A stretch of 64,000 nt of DNA from Lederbergia citrisecunda (GCF_018343695.1 NZ_JAGYPJ010000002.1:62561-126560), one strand, 5' to 3'; positions 11,322-22,117 are shown, counted from the first letter of the stretch. Numbers and translations are program-made. Notes: generated by a model from the sequence alone, not told the origin.

Positions 11322-13004
11322 ATGAATATTGATATTAGGGAAATCCCATTTTCAAGATTCGGATCATATTTTTGTATATCAAAAGAAAAAGACTCAGAAG
11401 AAGTGTATATTCGTGACGTTCATGGCGGAGATGATGCCCCTTCCCGTTTGTTTAAAATAGAAGTGTTTGTAAATGGACAGCAAAAAGAATATATTACGGT
11501 TGCAACCGAATCATCTGTTAAATTTTGTGTGAAGGATGATACAGAACGTTATGCAGAAATGATTATTCCAGAAGAAGATGAACTTCATATCGAAGTGAAT
11601 GGATTGGAATTAAGCCTTAAGCCGAATAATGGCAAATATGATTCATTTATGGAGCTTGAGGAAGATAAGTATGAATACCATATTTATTCAAAAGAGTTGA
11701 AGCTCATGCTATTAAAGCTTTCAGGTTCGATGAGAGTTGAGGCTCCATGGGATATTATCGGCAATAAATATATCAATATTTTGTTGCAAAATGGTCACTT
11801 CGTCTTACAAAGCTACCGGACAGTTTGCAAGGAGAAGCAATATGTAGATTTCAAACAGGGCAAAGAGAACGTGCAACATCTTTTTGATAAGTGGATGCAA
11901 GAAATGGGTGGAGGCTATATTGGTAATGAATATAAGCCTTCTTTGGAAAAAGCTGCTTATATTACATGGGCAAATATGGTCCATCCAGAAGGAATTTTAT
12001 CAGATTACGCCATGTACATGTCAAAGCTTTGGATGTACAATATATGGTCTTGGGACAATTGCTTTGGTGCCTTGGGTCTTGCTGAAAAGAATCCTGAGCT
12101 TGCATTTAGCCAACTTGATATATTTTTCAAAACACAAGATGATTCAGGGGCATATCCCGATTTTGTTAATGATAAATTCGTATCTTATAATTGCATCAAA
12201 CCGCCAATATTCCTATATACGTATGAAAAATTAATGGAAATGAACGATTATTTTAAAGATGAAAAGCGTCTAAGGAAAGTTTATGAATCGAGTAAAAAGG
12301 TCATGGACTATTTTGAACAATATAGAACGGATGAAGGAAGGCTTCCTCATTATAAACATGGAAATGATTCAGGGTGGGATAATGCATCATTATTTCACAA
12401 AGGCATGCCTGTCGAAGCACCAGATTTAACTAGTTTTCTAATCCGCTCATTTGATATTCTTTCAACCTTTGCACAAATTCTTGGGGAAAAAGAGGAATCA
12501 TCAAAATATAAAGATAAAGCAAATACATTATACGAAATATTGATGGAGAGGCTTTATGACGAAAAAGGGTTCTTTGGTCGCTATGGAAAAAATGCAGAAA
12601 TAATTGAGAAAAGATCGAGCCTAATCTTACGTTTACCAGTTATAATAGGATATAGGTTTGAGAGGAAGATTATGGATGCCATCGTGGCCGATTTGGAAGA
12701 ACATTTCGAAGCGAAGTATGGATTGGCTACTGAACGTTTAGATAGTCCTGACTATAAAGAAAATGGATATTGGCTAGGACCGATTTGGGCTCCTGTTACG
12801 TATTTATTTATTGATTCATTAAAGTCATATGGCTATGAAGAAGCGGCGAGAAGGTTAAGCAATAAATTTTTAGACTTAACTCTTCAAGGTGGCATGGCTG
12901 AGAACTTTGATCCATTAACAGGGAAAGGGCTAGTAGACACCTCCTTTGCATGGACATCCAGTGTATTTTTACTACTATTAAAAGAAAAAGTGTTGGAGGG
13001 TTAA
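11322..13004 (+). CDS. GH63/MGH1-like (alpha/alpha)6-barrel glycosidase
   Basis: This 560-residue protein has an N-terminal beta-sandwich-like region (about 1-180) and a helical barrel typical of trehalase, GH63 and amylo-alpha-1,6-glucosidase proteins. Family motifs visible are NIWSWDNCFGALGL, SGAYPDFV, SGWDNASLF and YWLGPIWAPVTYL. The Asp of WSWDN and a later Glu in the C-terminal half are candidate catalytic residues, not proven. No signal peptide is present. AAGGAGGG precedes ATG 11322 and the next gene starts right after the stop. In E. coli the GH63 enzyme YgjK is encoded next to the ebg operon, so the pairing with an EbgA-like enzyme suggests a mixed glucosyl-galactoside substrate. That link is inference. 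Confidence 0.82.
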   Translation: MNIDIREIPFSRFGSYFCISKEKDSEEVYIRDVHGGDDAPSRLFKIEVFVNGQQKEYITVATESSVKFCVKDDTERYAEMIIPEEDELHIEVNGLELSLKPNNGKYDSFMELEEDKYEYHIYSKELKLMLLKLSGSMRVEAPWDIIGNKYINILLQNGHFVLQSYRTVCKEKQYVDFKQGKENVQHLFDKWMQEMGGGYIGNEYKPSLEKAAYITWANMVHPEGILSDYAMYMSKLWMYNIWSWDNCFGALGLAEKNPELAFSQLDIFFKTQDDSGAYPDFVNDKFVSYNCIKPPIFLYTYEKLMEMNDYFKDEKRLRKVYESSKKVMDYFEQYRTDEGRLPHYKHGNDSGWDNASLFHKGMPVEAPDLTSFLIRSFDILSTFAQILGEKEESSKYKDKANTLYEILMERLYDEKGFFGRYGKNAEIIEKRSSLILRLPVIIGYRFERKIMDAIVADLEEHFEAKYGLATERLDSPDYKENGYWLGPIWAPVTYLFIDSLKSYGYEEAARRLSNKFLDLTLQGGMAENFDPLTGKGLVDTSFAWTSSVFLLLLKEKVLEG

Positions 13005-13895
13005 ATGAAAAGATTTTATGGAGAAATAGCTCTAGTAATTACCGCTATTATTTGGGGAAGTGGCTTTGTTGCCAGCGCCATTTCGTTAGAATATTATTCC
13101 CCTTATCAAAATATGGCTATACGTTTTCTAGTCGGGGGTATCATCCTGTCCCTACTATTTTATAAAAAGCTGAAGCTTTTAAAAAAGAACATATTACTAA
13201 AGGGTATTATACTTGGAAGCATACTGTATATAGCATTTGCGCTTCAAACAGCTGGGCTTCAATATACTACACCATCTAATAATGCATTTCTGACTGCCGT
13301 TAATGTTGTCATTGTTCCTTTTATTGGCTTTATGTTTTACAAAAAGCGTCTAGATAAATTTGAGTTGATTGGTGCTATACTGGCAATTGCAGGTGTTGGA
13401 TTTTTATCATTAACATTTCCCTTTGAAATGAATTATGGGGATTTATTATCACTGTTTTGTGCATTTGCTTTTGCCTTTCATATTTTTTATACAGCAAAAT
13501 ATGTAAAAAACGAAGACCCGATTTTATTGACGCTAGTTCAATTAGTTACCGCAGCCGTTATCAGTATCATTGTTGTTCTTTTTAGAGGAGAAATAAAGAT
13601 GTCAATGGAGACGGATGCTCTTATGCCAGTTCTCTATCTCGGTATTTTTTCTACAACAATAGCATTTTTATTACAAACGTCTGCCCAGAAATTTATTTCT
13701 GAGACAAAGGCCGCTATTATTCTGTCTACAGAGTCGCTCTTTGGAATGATTTTCTCAGTCTTCATATTAAATGAAATGATTACGAATAAAATGGTCAGTG
13801 GTGCAATCTTTATTCTCCTTGCGATCATTATTTCCGAAACGAAACTAAGCTTTGTTAAAAGAAATAAAACTCTGCGCGAAAAACATAACGGATAG
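13005..13895 (+). CDS. DMT-superfamily (EamA) transporter
   Basis: The 296-residue protein has ten predicted membrane helices in two EamA repeats; the first begins ALVITAIIWGSGFVAS and the second carries a long hydrophobic AKYVKNEDPILLTLVQL region. It starts on the base after the glycosidase stop codon, with GGAGG just upstream, so it is translationally coupled. The substrate is unknown: it could export a by-product of oligosaccharide breakdown or be a passenger gene. It ends 26 bp before the LacI regulator. Confidence 0.85.
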   Translation: MKRFYGEIALVITAIIWGSGFVASAISLEYYSPYQNMAIRFLVGGIILSLLFYKKLKLLKKNILLKGIILGSILYIAFALQTAGLQYTTPSNNAFLTAVNVVIVPFIGFMFYKKRLDKFELIGAILAIAGVGFLSLTFPFEMNYGDLLSLFCAFAFAFHIFYTAKYVKNEDPILLTLVQLVTAAVISIIVVLFRGEIKMSMETDALMPVLYLGIFSTTIAFLLQTSAQKFISETKAAIILSTESLFGMIFSVFILNEMITNKMVSGAIFILLAIIISETKLSFVKRNKTLREKHNG

Positions 13896-13918
13896 AAAGA
13901 AAAATGAGATGGGGGTAA

Positions 13919-14917
<999 letters not shown>

Positions 14918-14920
14918 ATT

Positions 14921-14966
14921 AAAACCCTCATGAAAGAAATCATACTTTTCTATTCATGAGGGTTTT
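14921..14966. terminator. Bidirectional terminator between locus 1 and the YfhP-like gene
   Basis: AAAACCCTCATGAA (14921-14934) is exactly complementary to TTCATGAGGGTTTT (14953-14966). The A-rich left and T-rich right ends let it stop transcription from both convergent genes. Confidence 0.9.
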
Positions 14967-14973
14967 CTATATT

Positions 14974-15849
14974 CTATTTCGTATTGTTCTTCTCGATATA
15001 TTCAAATAGAAACGATTGACCATTCCGATAAAATCGTGGATCGTAAACGCCAATTCTATCATTGTCATCTACGACTACAACAAATGGCGACCAGTCATAA
15101 AGTGTTTTAGCTTGTGGCAACTCCGTAAAAAGCGTATTTAAATCTGCATCTTCATTAGAATGTAATACATATATTTCTTTCTTTTCTTGGAAAAGGTTGT
15201 CTTGAAAGATTGAAATAGTGTCCTCTTTTTTGGTGATGACTGTATATGACCATGGAATAAAATTAGCAGACAAGGCAACCTGGTCATAATTTTTATCAAA
15301 CTGTTTATATATTAAAAATCCTTGAGTGCTTTGCACCACGATGTGAAGAGCTATGAAAGCCCATGCCATTTTAAAATAATATGGGGATTTTAGTTTATTT
15401 CTTTTGGAAAATAGGAAGGCGACTCCTAGAATGATCCAAATAACAAAATCAACAATTGGAATCGTTCCAAAACTTAAACGTATATTTGAAAAAGGTTCCA
15501 AGTAACCCGTACCCCAAGCATTGAAAAGATCGCTCGTAACATGGATAAATACAGCTAGCCATCCTAGTAAAAACAGCTTTATATCTTTATTTTTAAATAA
15601 CAACAAACAGATAAGAAAAAATAACAATGCCCAAACGGGAGTCAAAAAAAGTGAATGGGTGATTCCACGATGCCACATTTGATAAAGCCCATTTGTGTCC
15701 CACCATTGTGAGATTACATCAATATCTGGAATCTGACTCGCCCCAACCGCTGTTAGAAGATACGCTCTTTTGGAGTTTTTATCCATATTTTTCTTGTCGA
15801 CTGTCCCGTATAGCGCTAATCCAAACAAAGTATGAGTAATCGTATCCAA
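14974..15849 (-). CDS. YfhP-like membrane-bound metal-dependent hydrolase (DUF457)
   Basis: The 291-residue protein starts with DTITHTLFG and contains ASQIPDIDV and WHRGITHSL, the His/Asp pattern of the YdjM/YfhP (DUF457) group, then several membrane helices and a soluble C-terminal part. The biochemical role of the family is unsettled. I use TTG at 15849 because GGGGG lies 7 nt upstream and B. subtilis YfhP begins with the same sequence context; an ATG at 15882 would add 11 residues. Transcription is convergent to the LacI gene with a shared terminator. Confidence 0.82.
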   Translation of the reverse strand: MDTITHTLFGLALYGTVDKKNMDKNSKRAYLLTAVGASQIPDIDVISQWWDTNGLYQMWHRGITHSLFLTPVWALLFFLICLLLFKNKDIKLFLLGWLAVFIHVTSDLFNAWGTGYLEPFSNIRLSFGTIPIVDFVIWIILGVAFLFSKRNKLKSPYYFKMAWAFIALHIVVQSTQGFLIYKQFDKNYDQVALSANFIPWSYTVITKKEDTISIFQDNLFQEKKEIYVLHSNEDADLNTLFTELPQAKTLYDWSPFVVVVDDNDRIGVYDPRFYRNGQSFLFEYIEKNNTK

Positions 15850-15940
15850 TGCACTACCCCCAATGCAATAATTCCTACCCATAATTATAACTCATTTCTG
15901 AATATGATTGACTAAGTTCTAAGATTCTGTAAGAGATAGG

Positions 15941-16015
15941 CAAGACCCCGCAAGGGCATAGCCCGAGGAGGCTTGCCACTCGCCCGCGGAAAGCGAAGTG
16001 TATTCGGACTGTGGG
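15941..16015 (+). repeat. Partial copy of a GC-rich dispersed repeat
   Basis: The stretch resembles the reverse complement of the full element at 29223-29354, sharing blocks such as GAGGAGGCT and CCCGCGGAAAGCGA. It is truncated at both ends and lacks the TGTTGATT termini. It stands out by GC content. The remaining gap 15850-16363 holds no coding signal, only the promoter below. Confidence 0.6.
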
Positions 16016-16190
16016 CTACATGACAACAATTAGATGCTAAGAATGGATTTAATAGTATACAATTATATATGATTGCTGCCTCAACTGCTCCATGACTTTT
16101 TTCTACATCTTTTCTTACTATTTCTAATTCTCCTAGTAATCCACTACCTATATATTAAAAAGTTACCAATGATATGATAGGCATTGAACC

Positions 16191-16218
16191 TTGAATTAAG
16201 AAATCATTAAATTATAAT
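16191..16218 (+). promoter_or_regulatory. Candidate sigma-A promoter for the YesN/YesM pair
   Basis: TTGAAT (16191-16196) and TATAAT (16213-16218) are separated by 16 bp, about 145 bp before the response-regulator start. Confidence 0.5.
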
Positions 16219-16363
16219 AATATAGTTAGAAAAAACTGCATTTCAATCTAGTCATATGTACCTGTTTTTAGTAATAGGGAAAGCTAGAGTATTAATGAAA
16301 AAACACTATGAAAATGGATTCTAAACCCTCTATAAAAAATGGAGAAGTGCGAGGTGATGACTG

Positions 16364-17881
16364 ATGGCTAATGAAGAGCAATGTAAAGTGCTGATTGTCG
16401 ACGATGAAGTGCTGATTAGACAAGGAATCAAGCATTATATTAATTGGGAGCAAGAAGGATTTACCATTGTTGGAGAGGCATCGAATGGGAGTGAAGCACT
16501 TCAATTAATTGAACGGGAGCGGCCGCATATTGTTATTACAGATATGGTCATGCCGATTATGGATGGTGAAAAATTGACGAAGGAGATTAAAGAACATTAT
16601 CCAGATATTGAAGTCATCATCTTAAGCAGTTTTAGTGATTTTGATTATGTTCGCTCCACCTTTCAAAGCGGAGTGGTAGATTATATACTAAAACCCCAAT
16701 TAGAAGGGCCAGAGCTGTTAAAAACATTGCAAAAGGCTGTTAAAAAGATACCAAATTTTACCCTTAATCGAACTGAGAGCCCAATAACTTCAATTGAAGA
16801 TATTATCCATCATTTAATGGGAGGCTACTTGTTAGATTACGATCATCATTTAGTAAAAGAGACATTTCCAAAAAAGTATTATTGCTTGCTTGGTATTGAT
16901 GCAAATGAACATGATTTAGAAAATGTACAAATTGAAAATGTATTAAACAGGCTCACAGATGTTACGCATTATCCTATTTTTAAAGATGAAACGAGCTTTA
17001 CGTATTTGCTTAATTTAGAAATGAATGATCTACCATCTATTCAAAAAATATTGAAAGATGAAAACCTATTAGAGGATGGCTTATTAAACATTACGTGGAC
17101 GTTAAGCGAGCCGTTTTCTACACTGCGGGATATAAAAAAATATTATCAAGAAGATTTGCTGAAACTTCGACAATATCGTTTTTACTTTCCTAATCAAACC
17201 TTACTAAGTCATGATCAATTACCTAAAGCATTAAATGAAACAAAGATGTTTGATTTAAATCATTTCATAGATGTATTCAAGAGAAGAGATTTTGTAGATG
17301 CCTTTGAATACTTAAATGAATATGTCGAGTATTTATCCCATCAATATACAAAGGATGAAAATGAGTTTAAATCCTTTTTAGGGAATATTATTTTTAATAC
17401 TACTATTTTGTTGGAAAATCTTAATTTTAAAAGTGAAAAATTACAACAAGAGAAATATCATCATTTTTCCATGATCAATGAGGCAAAAGACGTTGTGGAG
17501 ACTACTAATTATTTTCACTCTTACTTAAATGAAGTAAAAGAGATCATTGATGCAGAACTTCAAGATCCAAGCCAATCTAATATGCAAAAATTACTGGATT
17601 ATATTGACCAGCATTATGATGAGCCAATTAGCTTATCTAGTTTGGCGGAACATTTTCATTTTAATCCATCGTATTTATCATCTTATTTTAGTACTCATCA
17701 TAGCATTGGCTTTAATGAGTATTTAACTCATATTAGAATAGAGAAGGCAAAGGAATATTTACAAAATCAGAGAATCTCCATTTCGGAAATTAGTGGTCTT
17801 GTTGGTTATTCAGATCATAGTTATTTTTGTAAAGTCTTTAAAAAAATGACAGGAATGTCTCCTAGTAAGTATAGGAGATAA
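16364..17881 (+). CDS. YesN-type response regulator with AraC-like HTH
   Basis: The 505-residue protein has a receiver domain (DDE at 13-15, phospho-acceptor Asp60 in ITDMVMPIMDG, Lys in YILKP), a long linker region and a C-terminal AraC-type double HTH ending KKMTGMSPSKYR. GAGGTGATGACTG precedes ATG 16364. It is followed after 14 bp by its sensor kinase. Such pairs usually control adjacent sugar-uptake genes, so the target is probably the transporter and beta-galactosidase of locus 2. The middle domain is typical of the group in being poorly conserved. Confidence 0.92.
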   Translation: MANEEQCKVLIVDDEVLIRQGIKHYINWEQEGFTIVGEASNGSEALQLIERERPHIVITDMVMPIMDGEKLTKEIKEHYPDIEVIILSSFSDFDYVRSTFQSGVVDYILKPQLEGPELLKTLQKAVKKIPNFTLNRTESPITSIEDIIHHLMGGYLLDYDHHLVKETFPKKYYCLLGIDANEHDLENVQIENVLNRLTDVTHYPIFKDETSFTYLLNLEMNDLPSIQKILKDENLLEDGLLNITWTLSEPFSTLRDIKKYYQEDLLKLRQYRFYFPNQTLLSHDQLPKALNETKMFDLNHFIDVFKRRDFVDAFEYLNEYVEYLSHQYTKDENEFKSFLGNIIFNTTILLENLNFKSEKLQQEKYHHFSMINEAKDVVETTNYFHSYLNEVKEIIDAELQDPSQSNMQKLLDYIDQHYDEPISLSSLAEHFHFNPSYLSSYFSTHHSIGFNEYLTHIRIEKAKEYLQNQRISISEISGLVGYSDHSYFCKVFKKMTGMSPSKYRR

Positions 17882-17895
17882 TTTCCTAATAGGGC

Positions 17896-19686
17896 ATGAG
17901 TAAAATGATAAGGAACTTTTTAAACAGTGTTAAAAATAACGGTTTATTTTTTAAGATGTTTATTGTAATGGTTGTAAGTATAGTGGCCGTGTCTGTCTTA
18001 ATTACGTTTACGATGATTCGAATGTCAGAAAGGCTATTTATCGATACATTTAGTATCGGAAATGCGAAAGTCATGGATCAAGTGACGACAGATTTTGAAT
18101 CTTTTAGTTATTCACTTGTATCAGTTGCGAACCAAGTCCAGCAAAGTGGATATGTGAAAAATTATTTAACAGATGAACAATCAGATCCACTGGCATTAGC
18201 AAAGGCAACCCATAGAATCAAACAACAAATGGATCGATATGCAGCAATGATTAATCAGGATGGAATCAATATCGTTTTATTGGGTGAGAATGGACGCCTA
18301 TATTCAACTAATTATGTTAATTGGCCAGTTTCTGAGCAAGAATTGAGAAAAAGTCGTATTACGTTAAATTCTTATAAAGAACCAAATCGAATCTTATATC
18401 AATATGATCCGAAAAAAATGGATCATGGACTAAACCAAGAAGAAACGATTGTCGTATCGAAAGCGTTAATCGAAAAATCAACCAATCATATTTATGGTTA
18501 TATATATATTGCGATTAAAGAACTTGATTTTAATCAGTTATATGCGAGATATACTGGTAATGGAATTAATGTATTGCTTCTAAATCAAACTGGGATGGTT
18601 GTATCAAGTAGTGAAGAGTCCATAACGGGTCAAAAAATGACTGAGTTACTTCGAGATGTTAAAGGAATGGAAGGGCATAACTCCAATTACAAACAAATCG
18701 AAGTTTTAGGGGATAGCCGTTTATTATTTTCCAAGTATTTACCTACTTTAGATATGTATCTCATTAACTTAATCGATCGCGCAAGTATACAAAGTAGCTT
18801 ACTTGATACGAAAATGATTGTCATGATTAGTGCCATTATCGTCTTATTAGCTTTATGCATTGTATTCTTAATTTCGAGAGGGTTAACGAAATCATTATCA
18901 TCGTTAGTGAAACAAATTTCCAATATGAGTCAAAAGAATTTCGATTCATATGTCGCTGAATCAGGTAGTTATGAGACAAAACAGCTTGCCAAAGCATTTA
19001 ACGAAATGCTGGATGAACTTCATGAATATGTCAGAAAGTTAATGGATACACAAAAAAAGCAGCGGAATGCGGAGCTAGAAGCTCTTCAACAGCAAATCAA
19101 TCCACACTTCTTATATAATACGTTAGCGTCTGTTAAATTTATGGTGCAAAACGGTGATAAAGAAAAGTCAGCCAAAACGATTAACGCGTTAATATCCTTA
19201 TTACAAAACACAATTGGTAACATAAGTGAAACAAATACGGTGGAGCAAGAATTAAATAATGTAAAAAGTTACGTGTATATTAACCAAATTCGTTATGGGG
19301 ATTCGATTAAAGTACATTATTTCGTCGCTCCTGAATGTTTACAATTCGAGTTGCCGAAATTAGTTTTACAGCCGTTTATTGAAAATGCATTTTTTCATGG
19401 GTTTAATCGAAAGAAAGAAGGGGTTATTCAACTTCTTATTATGCAAAAAGGTGACGAGCTGATTTGCGAAATAAATGATAATGGAGATGGAATGGAAGAT
19501 AAGCCTTTAAGTCGTAAAAGTAGACGACATCTCTTTAGCGGAATTGGTATCCGTAATGTTCAAGAGCGGATCCAGTTATTATATGGAGAACAATACGGTG
19601 TAGATGTATCAAGTCAATTAGGTGAAGGAACAAGAATCACGATTCGATTACCGATTGTAACATCTAAAGATAATACAAATTTATAA
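17896..19686 (+). CDS. YesM-type sensor histidine kinase
   Basis: The 596-residue membrane sensor has a first helix (residues 17-38), an extracellular double-Cache-like region to about 300, and a second helix near MIVMISAIIVLLALCIVFLI. A HAMP domain follows, then the His_kinase domain with phospho-acceptor His404 in QQINPHFLYN and a HATPase with ENAFFHGF, NDNGDGM and GIGIRNVQER. The ribosome-binding site is weak; ATG 17896 and ATG 17905 are both possible starts. It probably senses an extracellular sugar or binding-protein state and phosphorylates the preceding regulator. Confidence 0.92.
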   Translation: MSKMIRNFLNSVKNNGLFFKMFIVMVVSIVAVSVLITFTMIRMSERLFIDTFSIGNAKVMDQVTTDFESFSYSLVSVANQVQQSGYVKNYLTDEQSDPLALAKATHRIKQQMDRYAAMINQDGINIVLLGENGRLYSTNYVNWPVSEQELRKSRITLNSYKEPNRILYQYDPKKMDHGLNQEETIVVSKALIEKSTNHIYGYIYIAIKELDFNQLYARYTGNGINVLLLNQTGMVVSSSEESITGQKMTELLRDVKGMEGHNSNYKQIEVLGDSRLLFSKYLPTLDMYLINLIDRASIQSSLLDTKMIVMISAIIVLLALCIVFLISRGLTKSLSSLVKQISNMSQKNFDSYVAESGSYETKQLAKAFNEMLDELHEYVRKLMDTQKKQRNAELEALQQQINPHFLYNTLASVKFMVQNGDKEKSAKTINALISLLQNTIGNISETNTVEQELNNVKSYVYINQIRYGDSIKVHYFVAPECLQFELPKLVLQPFIENAFFHGFNRKKEGVIQLLIMQKGDELICEINDNGDGMEDKPLSRKSRRHLFSGIGIRNVQERIQLLYGEQYGVDVSSQLGEGTRITIRLPIVTSKDNTNL

Positions 19687-19700
19687 AAAAAGTATTAGTA

Positions 19701-19714
19701 GGAAATCGTTTTCA
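19701..19714 (+). promoter_or_regulatory. Candidate CcpA cre site
   Basis: GGAAATCGTTTTCA matches 13 of 14 positions of the cre consensus TGWAANCGNTWNCA. It lies 15 bp after the sensor-kinase stop and about 120 bp before the binding-protein start, suggesting carbon catabolite repression of locus 2. Confidence 0.6.
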
Positions 19715-19747
19715 AACCAATATCAAAATATATTTAAAGTTTTATCT

Positions 19748-19775
19748 AAAGATCGTCCTAACGGTCTTTTTTTTT
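19748..19775 (+). terminator. Terminator between sensor kinase and binding-protein gene
   Basis: AGATCG (19750-19755) pairs with CGGTCT (19762-19767) with one mismatch, followed by a run of T to 19775. It separates the regulatory pair from the transport operon. Confidence 0.65.
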
Positions 19776-19798
19776 ATTTTGTTATCATTTTTATAGGA

Positions 19799-19812
19799 AG
19801 CAAACGTTTCCA
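19799..19812 (+). promoter_or_regulatory. Second cre-like or LacI-type operator
   Basis: AGCAAACGTTTCCA centred on AAACGTTT matches 12 of 14 cre positions and lies 20 bp before the GTG start. A repressor bound here would block transcription into locus 2. Confidence 0.45.
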
Positions 19813-19831
19813 ATCAGAGGAGGTATTTCGA

Positions 19832-21115
19832 GTGAAAAAGCTATTGTTATTAGTCGTTGCAAGTATAATGATGCTTGCCGCATGTAGTTCAGGTTCAAAA
19901 GAAGGTGGGAATTCCGGTAAGAGTGGTGATTCTAATACAATTACTGCTTGGGCATGGGATCCTAATTTCAATATAGCTGCATTGAAGTTAGCTGATGAAT
20001 CTTACAATGGTAAAGATGAAATAAATCTTAAAATTATTGAAAATGGACAACCAGATATTGTTTCAAAGTTAAACACAGGATTAAGCTCTGGAACAATGAA
20101 GGGAATGCCAAATATTGTTCTGATTGAAGATTATCGTGCTCAAAGCTTCTTAAAAGCATATCCAGATGCATTTGTTGATTTATCCGAGTATGTTAATAAA
20201 GATGATTTTGCACCTTATAAAATTGAGTCTGCAAGTTTAGACGGAAAACTATATGGTTTACCTTTCGATACAGGTGTAGCTGGTTTATTCATTAGAACTG
20301 ACATGATTAAAGAAGCTGGATATACAGTTGATGATTTTACAAATATTACTTGGGACCAATTCATCGAAATGGGTAAAAAAGTGAAAGAAAAAACCGGAAA
20401 GCCTATGATCACGGTGGATCCTAATGACTTAGGAACCATTCGTATGATGATTCAAACGGCAGGAAAATGGTACTTAAAAGAAGATGGAGTGACTCCTAAT
20501 ATTAGTGGCAATGAAGCTTTGACAGAAGCATTTCGTGTATATAAAACAATGCTAAAAGAAGAAGTTGCGGGTATTCATTCTGACTGGAGCCAATTACTTG
20601 CAGGCTTTAACAATGGTGACGTTGCTGCGGTTGCACAAGGTAACTGGATTACACCAAGTATTAAAGCTGAGGAATCACAATCCGGAAATTGGGCTGTCGT
20701 TCCAATTCCAAGATTAGACTTACCGAATGCAAAAAATGCTTCTAACTTAGGTGGAAGTTCGTTCTATGTGTTAAATGTTGATGGCAAAGAAAAAGCAGCT
20801 GAGTTCCTAGCGAATACATTTGGTTCCAATAAAGATTTCTATCAAAATCTAGTAACGAAAGTAGGAGCAATCGGTACTTATATGCCTGCATCTGAAGGCG
20901 ATGCGTATAAAGCAGAAGATCCATACTTCGGTGGCCAAGCGACTGTTACTGATTTTTCAAAATGGATGGAAGAAATTCCTGCTGTAAACTACGGTATGCA
21001 TACGTATGCAGTTGAAGATATTTTAGTAGCTGAAATGCAAAATTATTTAAACGGCCAAGATATTAAGGAAGTTTTAAATAACGCACAAAAACAAGCAGAC
21101 TCACAATTAAAATAA
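19832..21115 (+). CDS. Sugar ABC transporter substrate-binding lipoprotein (locus 2)
   Basis: The 427-residue family 1 solute-binding protein has a signal peptide with lipobox LAAC at about residues 15-18 and a Ser/Gly-rich linker. A mature domain with ITAWAWDPNFN and FDTGVAGLFIRTDMIKEAG follows. GTG 19832 has AGAGGAGG at ideal distance. It is controlled by the cre-like sites just upstream and probably by the YesN-type regulator. It shares family but little visible similarity with the locus 1 binding protein, so the two loci probably take up different saccharides. Confidence 0.92.
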   Translation: MKKLLLLVVASIMMLAACSSGSKEGGNSGKSGDSNTITAWAWDPNFNIAALKLADESYNGKDEINLKIIENGQPDIVSKLNTGLSSGTMKGMPNIVLIEDYRAQSFLKAYPDAFVDLSEYVNKDDFAPYKIESASLDGKLYGLPFDTGVAGLFIRTDMIKEAGYTVDDFTNITWDQFIEMGKKVKEKTGKPMITVDPNDLGTIRMMIQTAGKWYLKEDGVTPNISGNEALTEAFRVYKTMLKEEVAGIHSDWSQLLAGFNNGDVAAVAQGNWITPSIKAEESQSGNWAVVPIPRLDLPNAKNASNLGGSSFYVLNVDGKEKAAEFLANTFGSNKDFYQNLVTKVGAIGTYMPASEGDAYKAEDPYFGGQATVTDFSKWMEEIPAVNYGMHTYAVEDILVAEMQNYLNGQDIKEVLNNAQKQADSQLK

Positions 21116-21127
21116 TTTACTGGATTT

Positions 21128-21198
21128 AGCCTTGGACAAGCTTCTACAATATGGGCGATTTGATTTAAACACGCGCCCTGTAGAGTTGCTCCAAGGCT
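21128..21198 (+). other. Intercistronic stem-loop between binding protein and permease
   Basis: AGCCTTGGA (21128-21136) is the exact reverse complement of TCCAAGGCT (21190-21198). Inside, CTACA/TGTAG and GGGCG/CGCCC also pair. No T-run follows. It occupies the same operon position as the hairpin at 6273-6322 but is unrelated in sequence. Confidence 0.65.
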
Positions 21199-21244
21199 TT
21201 ACCTTGAATGGGCTCTGCAATGCTTTACGTAAGGAGATGATTAA

Positions 21245-22117
21245 ATGAGTAACAAACTGAGAAATAATGCCATAGGCTGGTCGTTTGTGCTTTTTGCGAC
21301 TATTTTAATCGTTATATTTTATTTTGTGCCAATGGTCCAGGCTCTGATCCTTTCATTTAAATCCGGAATGGGGAATAACTTGGAGTTTGTTGGACTTGAT
21401 AACTATACTAGATTGTTTAAAGATCCGACATTTATTACGGCACTAAAAAACACTTTTATCTATTTAATTATCCAAGTACCAATTATGATCATTTTAGCTT
21501 TAGTATTATCTGTTTTATTGAATGATCCTAAATTGAAGTTCAAAGGCTTTTTTAGAACAGCAATCTTTTTACCTGCTGTAACCTCTCTCGTAGCTTATTC
21601 CATTATTTTTAAATATTTATTTGGTATGGATGGGATCATTAATCAAGTTTTAATGAATATTTCCCTTATCTCAAAACCAATTCCATGGCTAACAGATCCG
21701 CTACTTGCAAAAATTACGATTATTATTGCCATCACATGGCGTTGGACTGGATATAATATGATTTTCTACTTATCAGGTCTTCAAAATGTGGATCAATCTA
21801 TCTATGAAGCTGCAAAAATAGACGGGGCCAATGCATTTCAAGTGTTCACAAAGATTACCATTCCAGTTTTAAAACCAATCATTTTATTCACCTCTATCAC
21901 TTCAACCATTGGAACACTTCAAATATTTGATGAAATCATGAATATTACGAAAGGTGGACCAGGGAATTCGACCGTTTCCATCTCTCAATATATTTATAAC
22001 TTATCTTTTAAATATTCGCCTGACTTTGGGTATGCGGCTGCAGTATCATTTGTAATTGTTATTTTGATCGTTATCTTTACATCTATACAGTTTAAAGTGG
22101 CAGGTGATCGAAATTGA
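21245..22117 (+). CDS. Sugar ABC transporter permease, MalF-type (locus 2)
   Basis: The 290-residue protein has six membrane helices, starting AIGWSFVLFATILIVIFYFV, and the EAA loop SIYEAAKIDGANAFQVF. AAGGAGATG lies before ATG 21245. Its TGA overlaps the TTG of the next permease (TTGA), showing translational coupling. Confidence 0.93.
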   Translation: MSNKLRNNAIGWSFVLFATILIVIFYFVPMVQALILSFKSGMGNNLEFVGLDNYTRLFKDPTFITALKNTFIYLIIQVPIMIILALVLSVLLNDPKLKFKGFFRTAIFLPAVTSLVAYSIIFKYLFGMDGIINQVLMNISLISKPIPWLTDPLLAKITIIIAITWRWTGYNMIFYLSGLQNVDQSIYEAAKIDGANAFQVFTKITIPVLKPIILFTSITSTIGTLQIFDEIMNITKGGPGNSTVSISQYIYNLSFKYSPDFGYAAAVSFVIVILIVIFTSIQFKVAGDRN

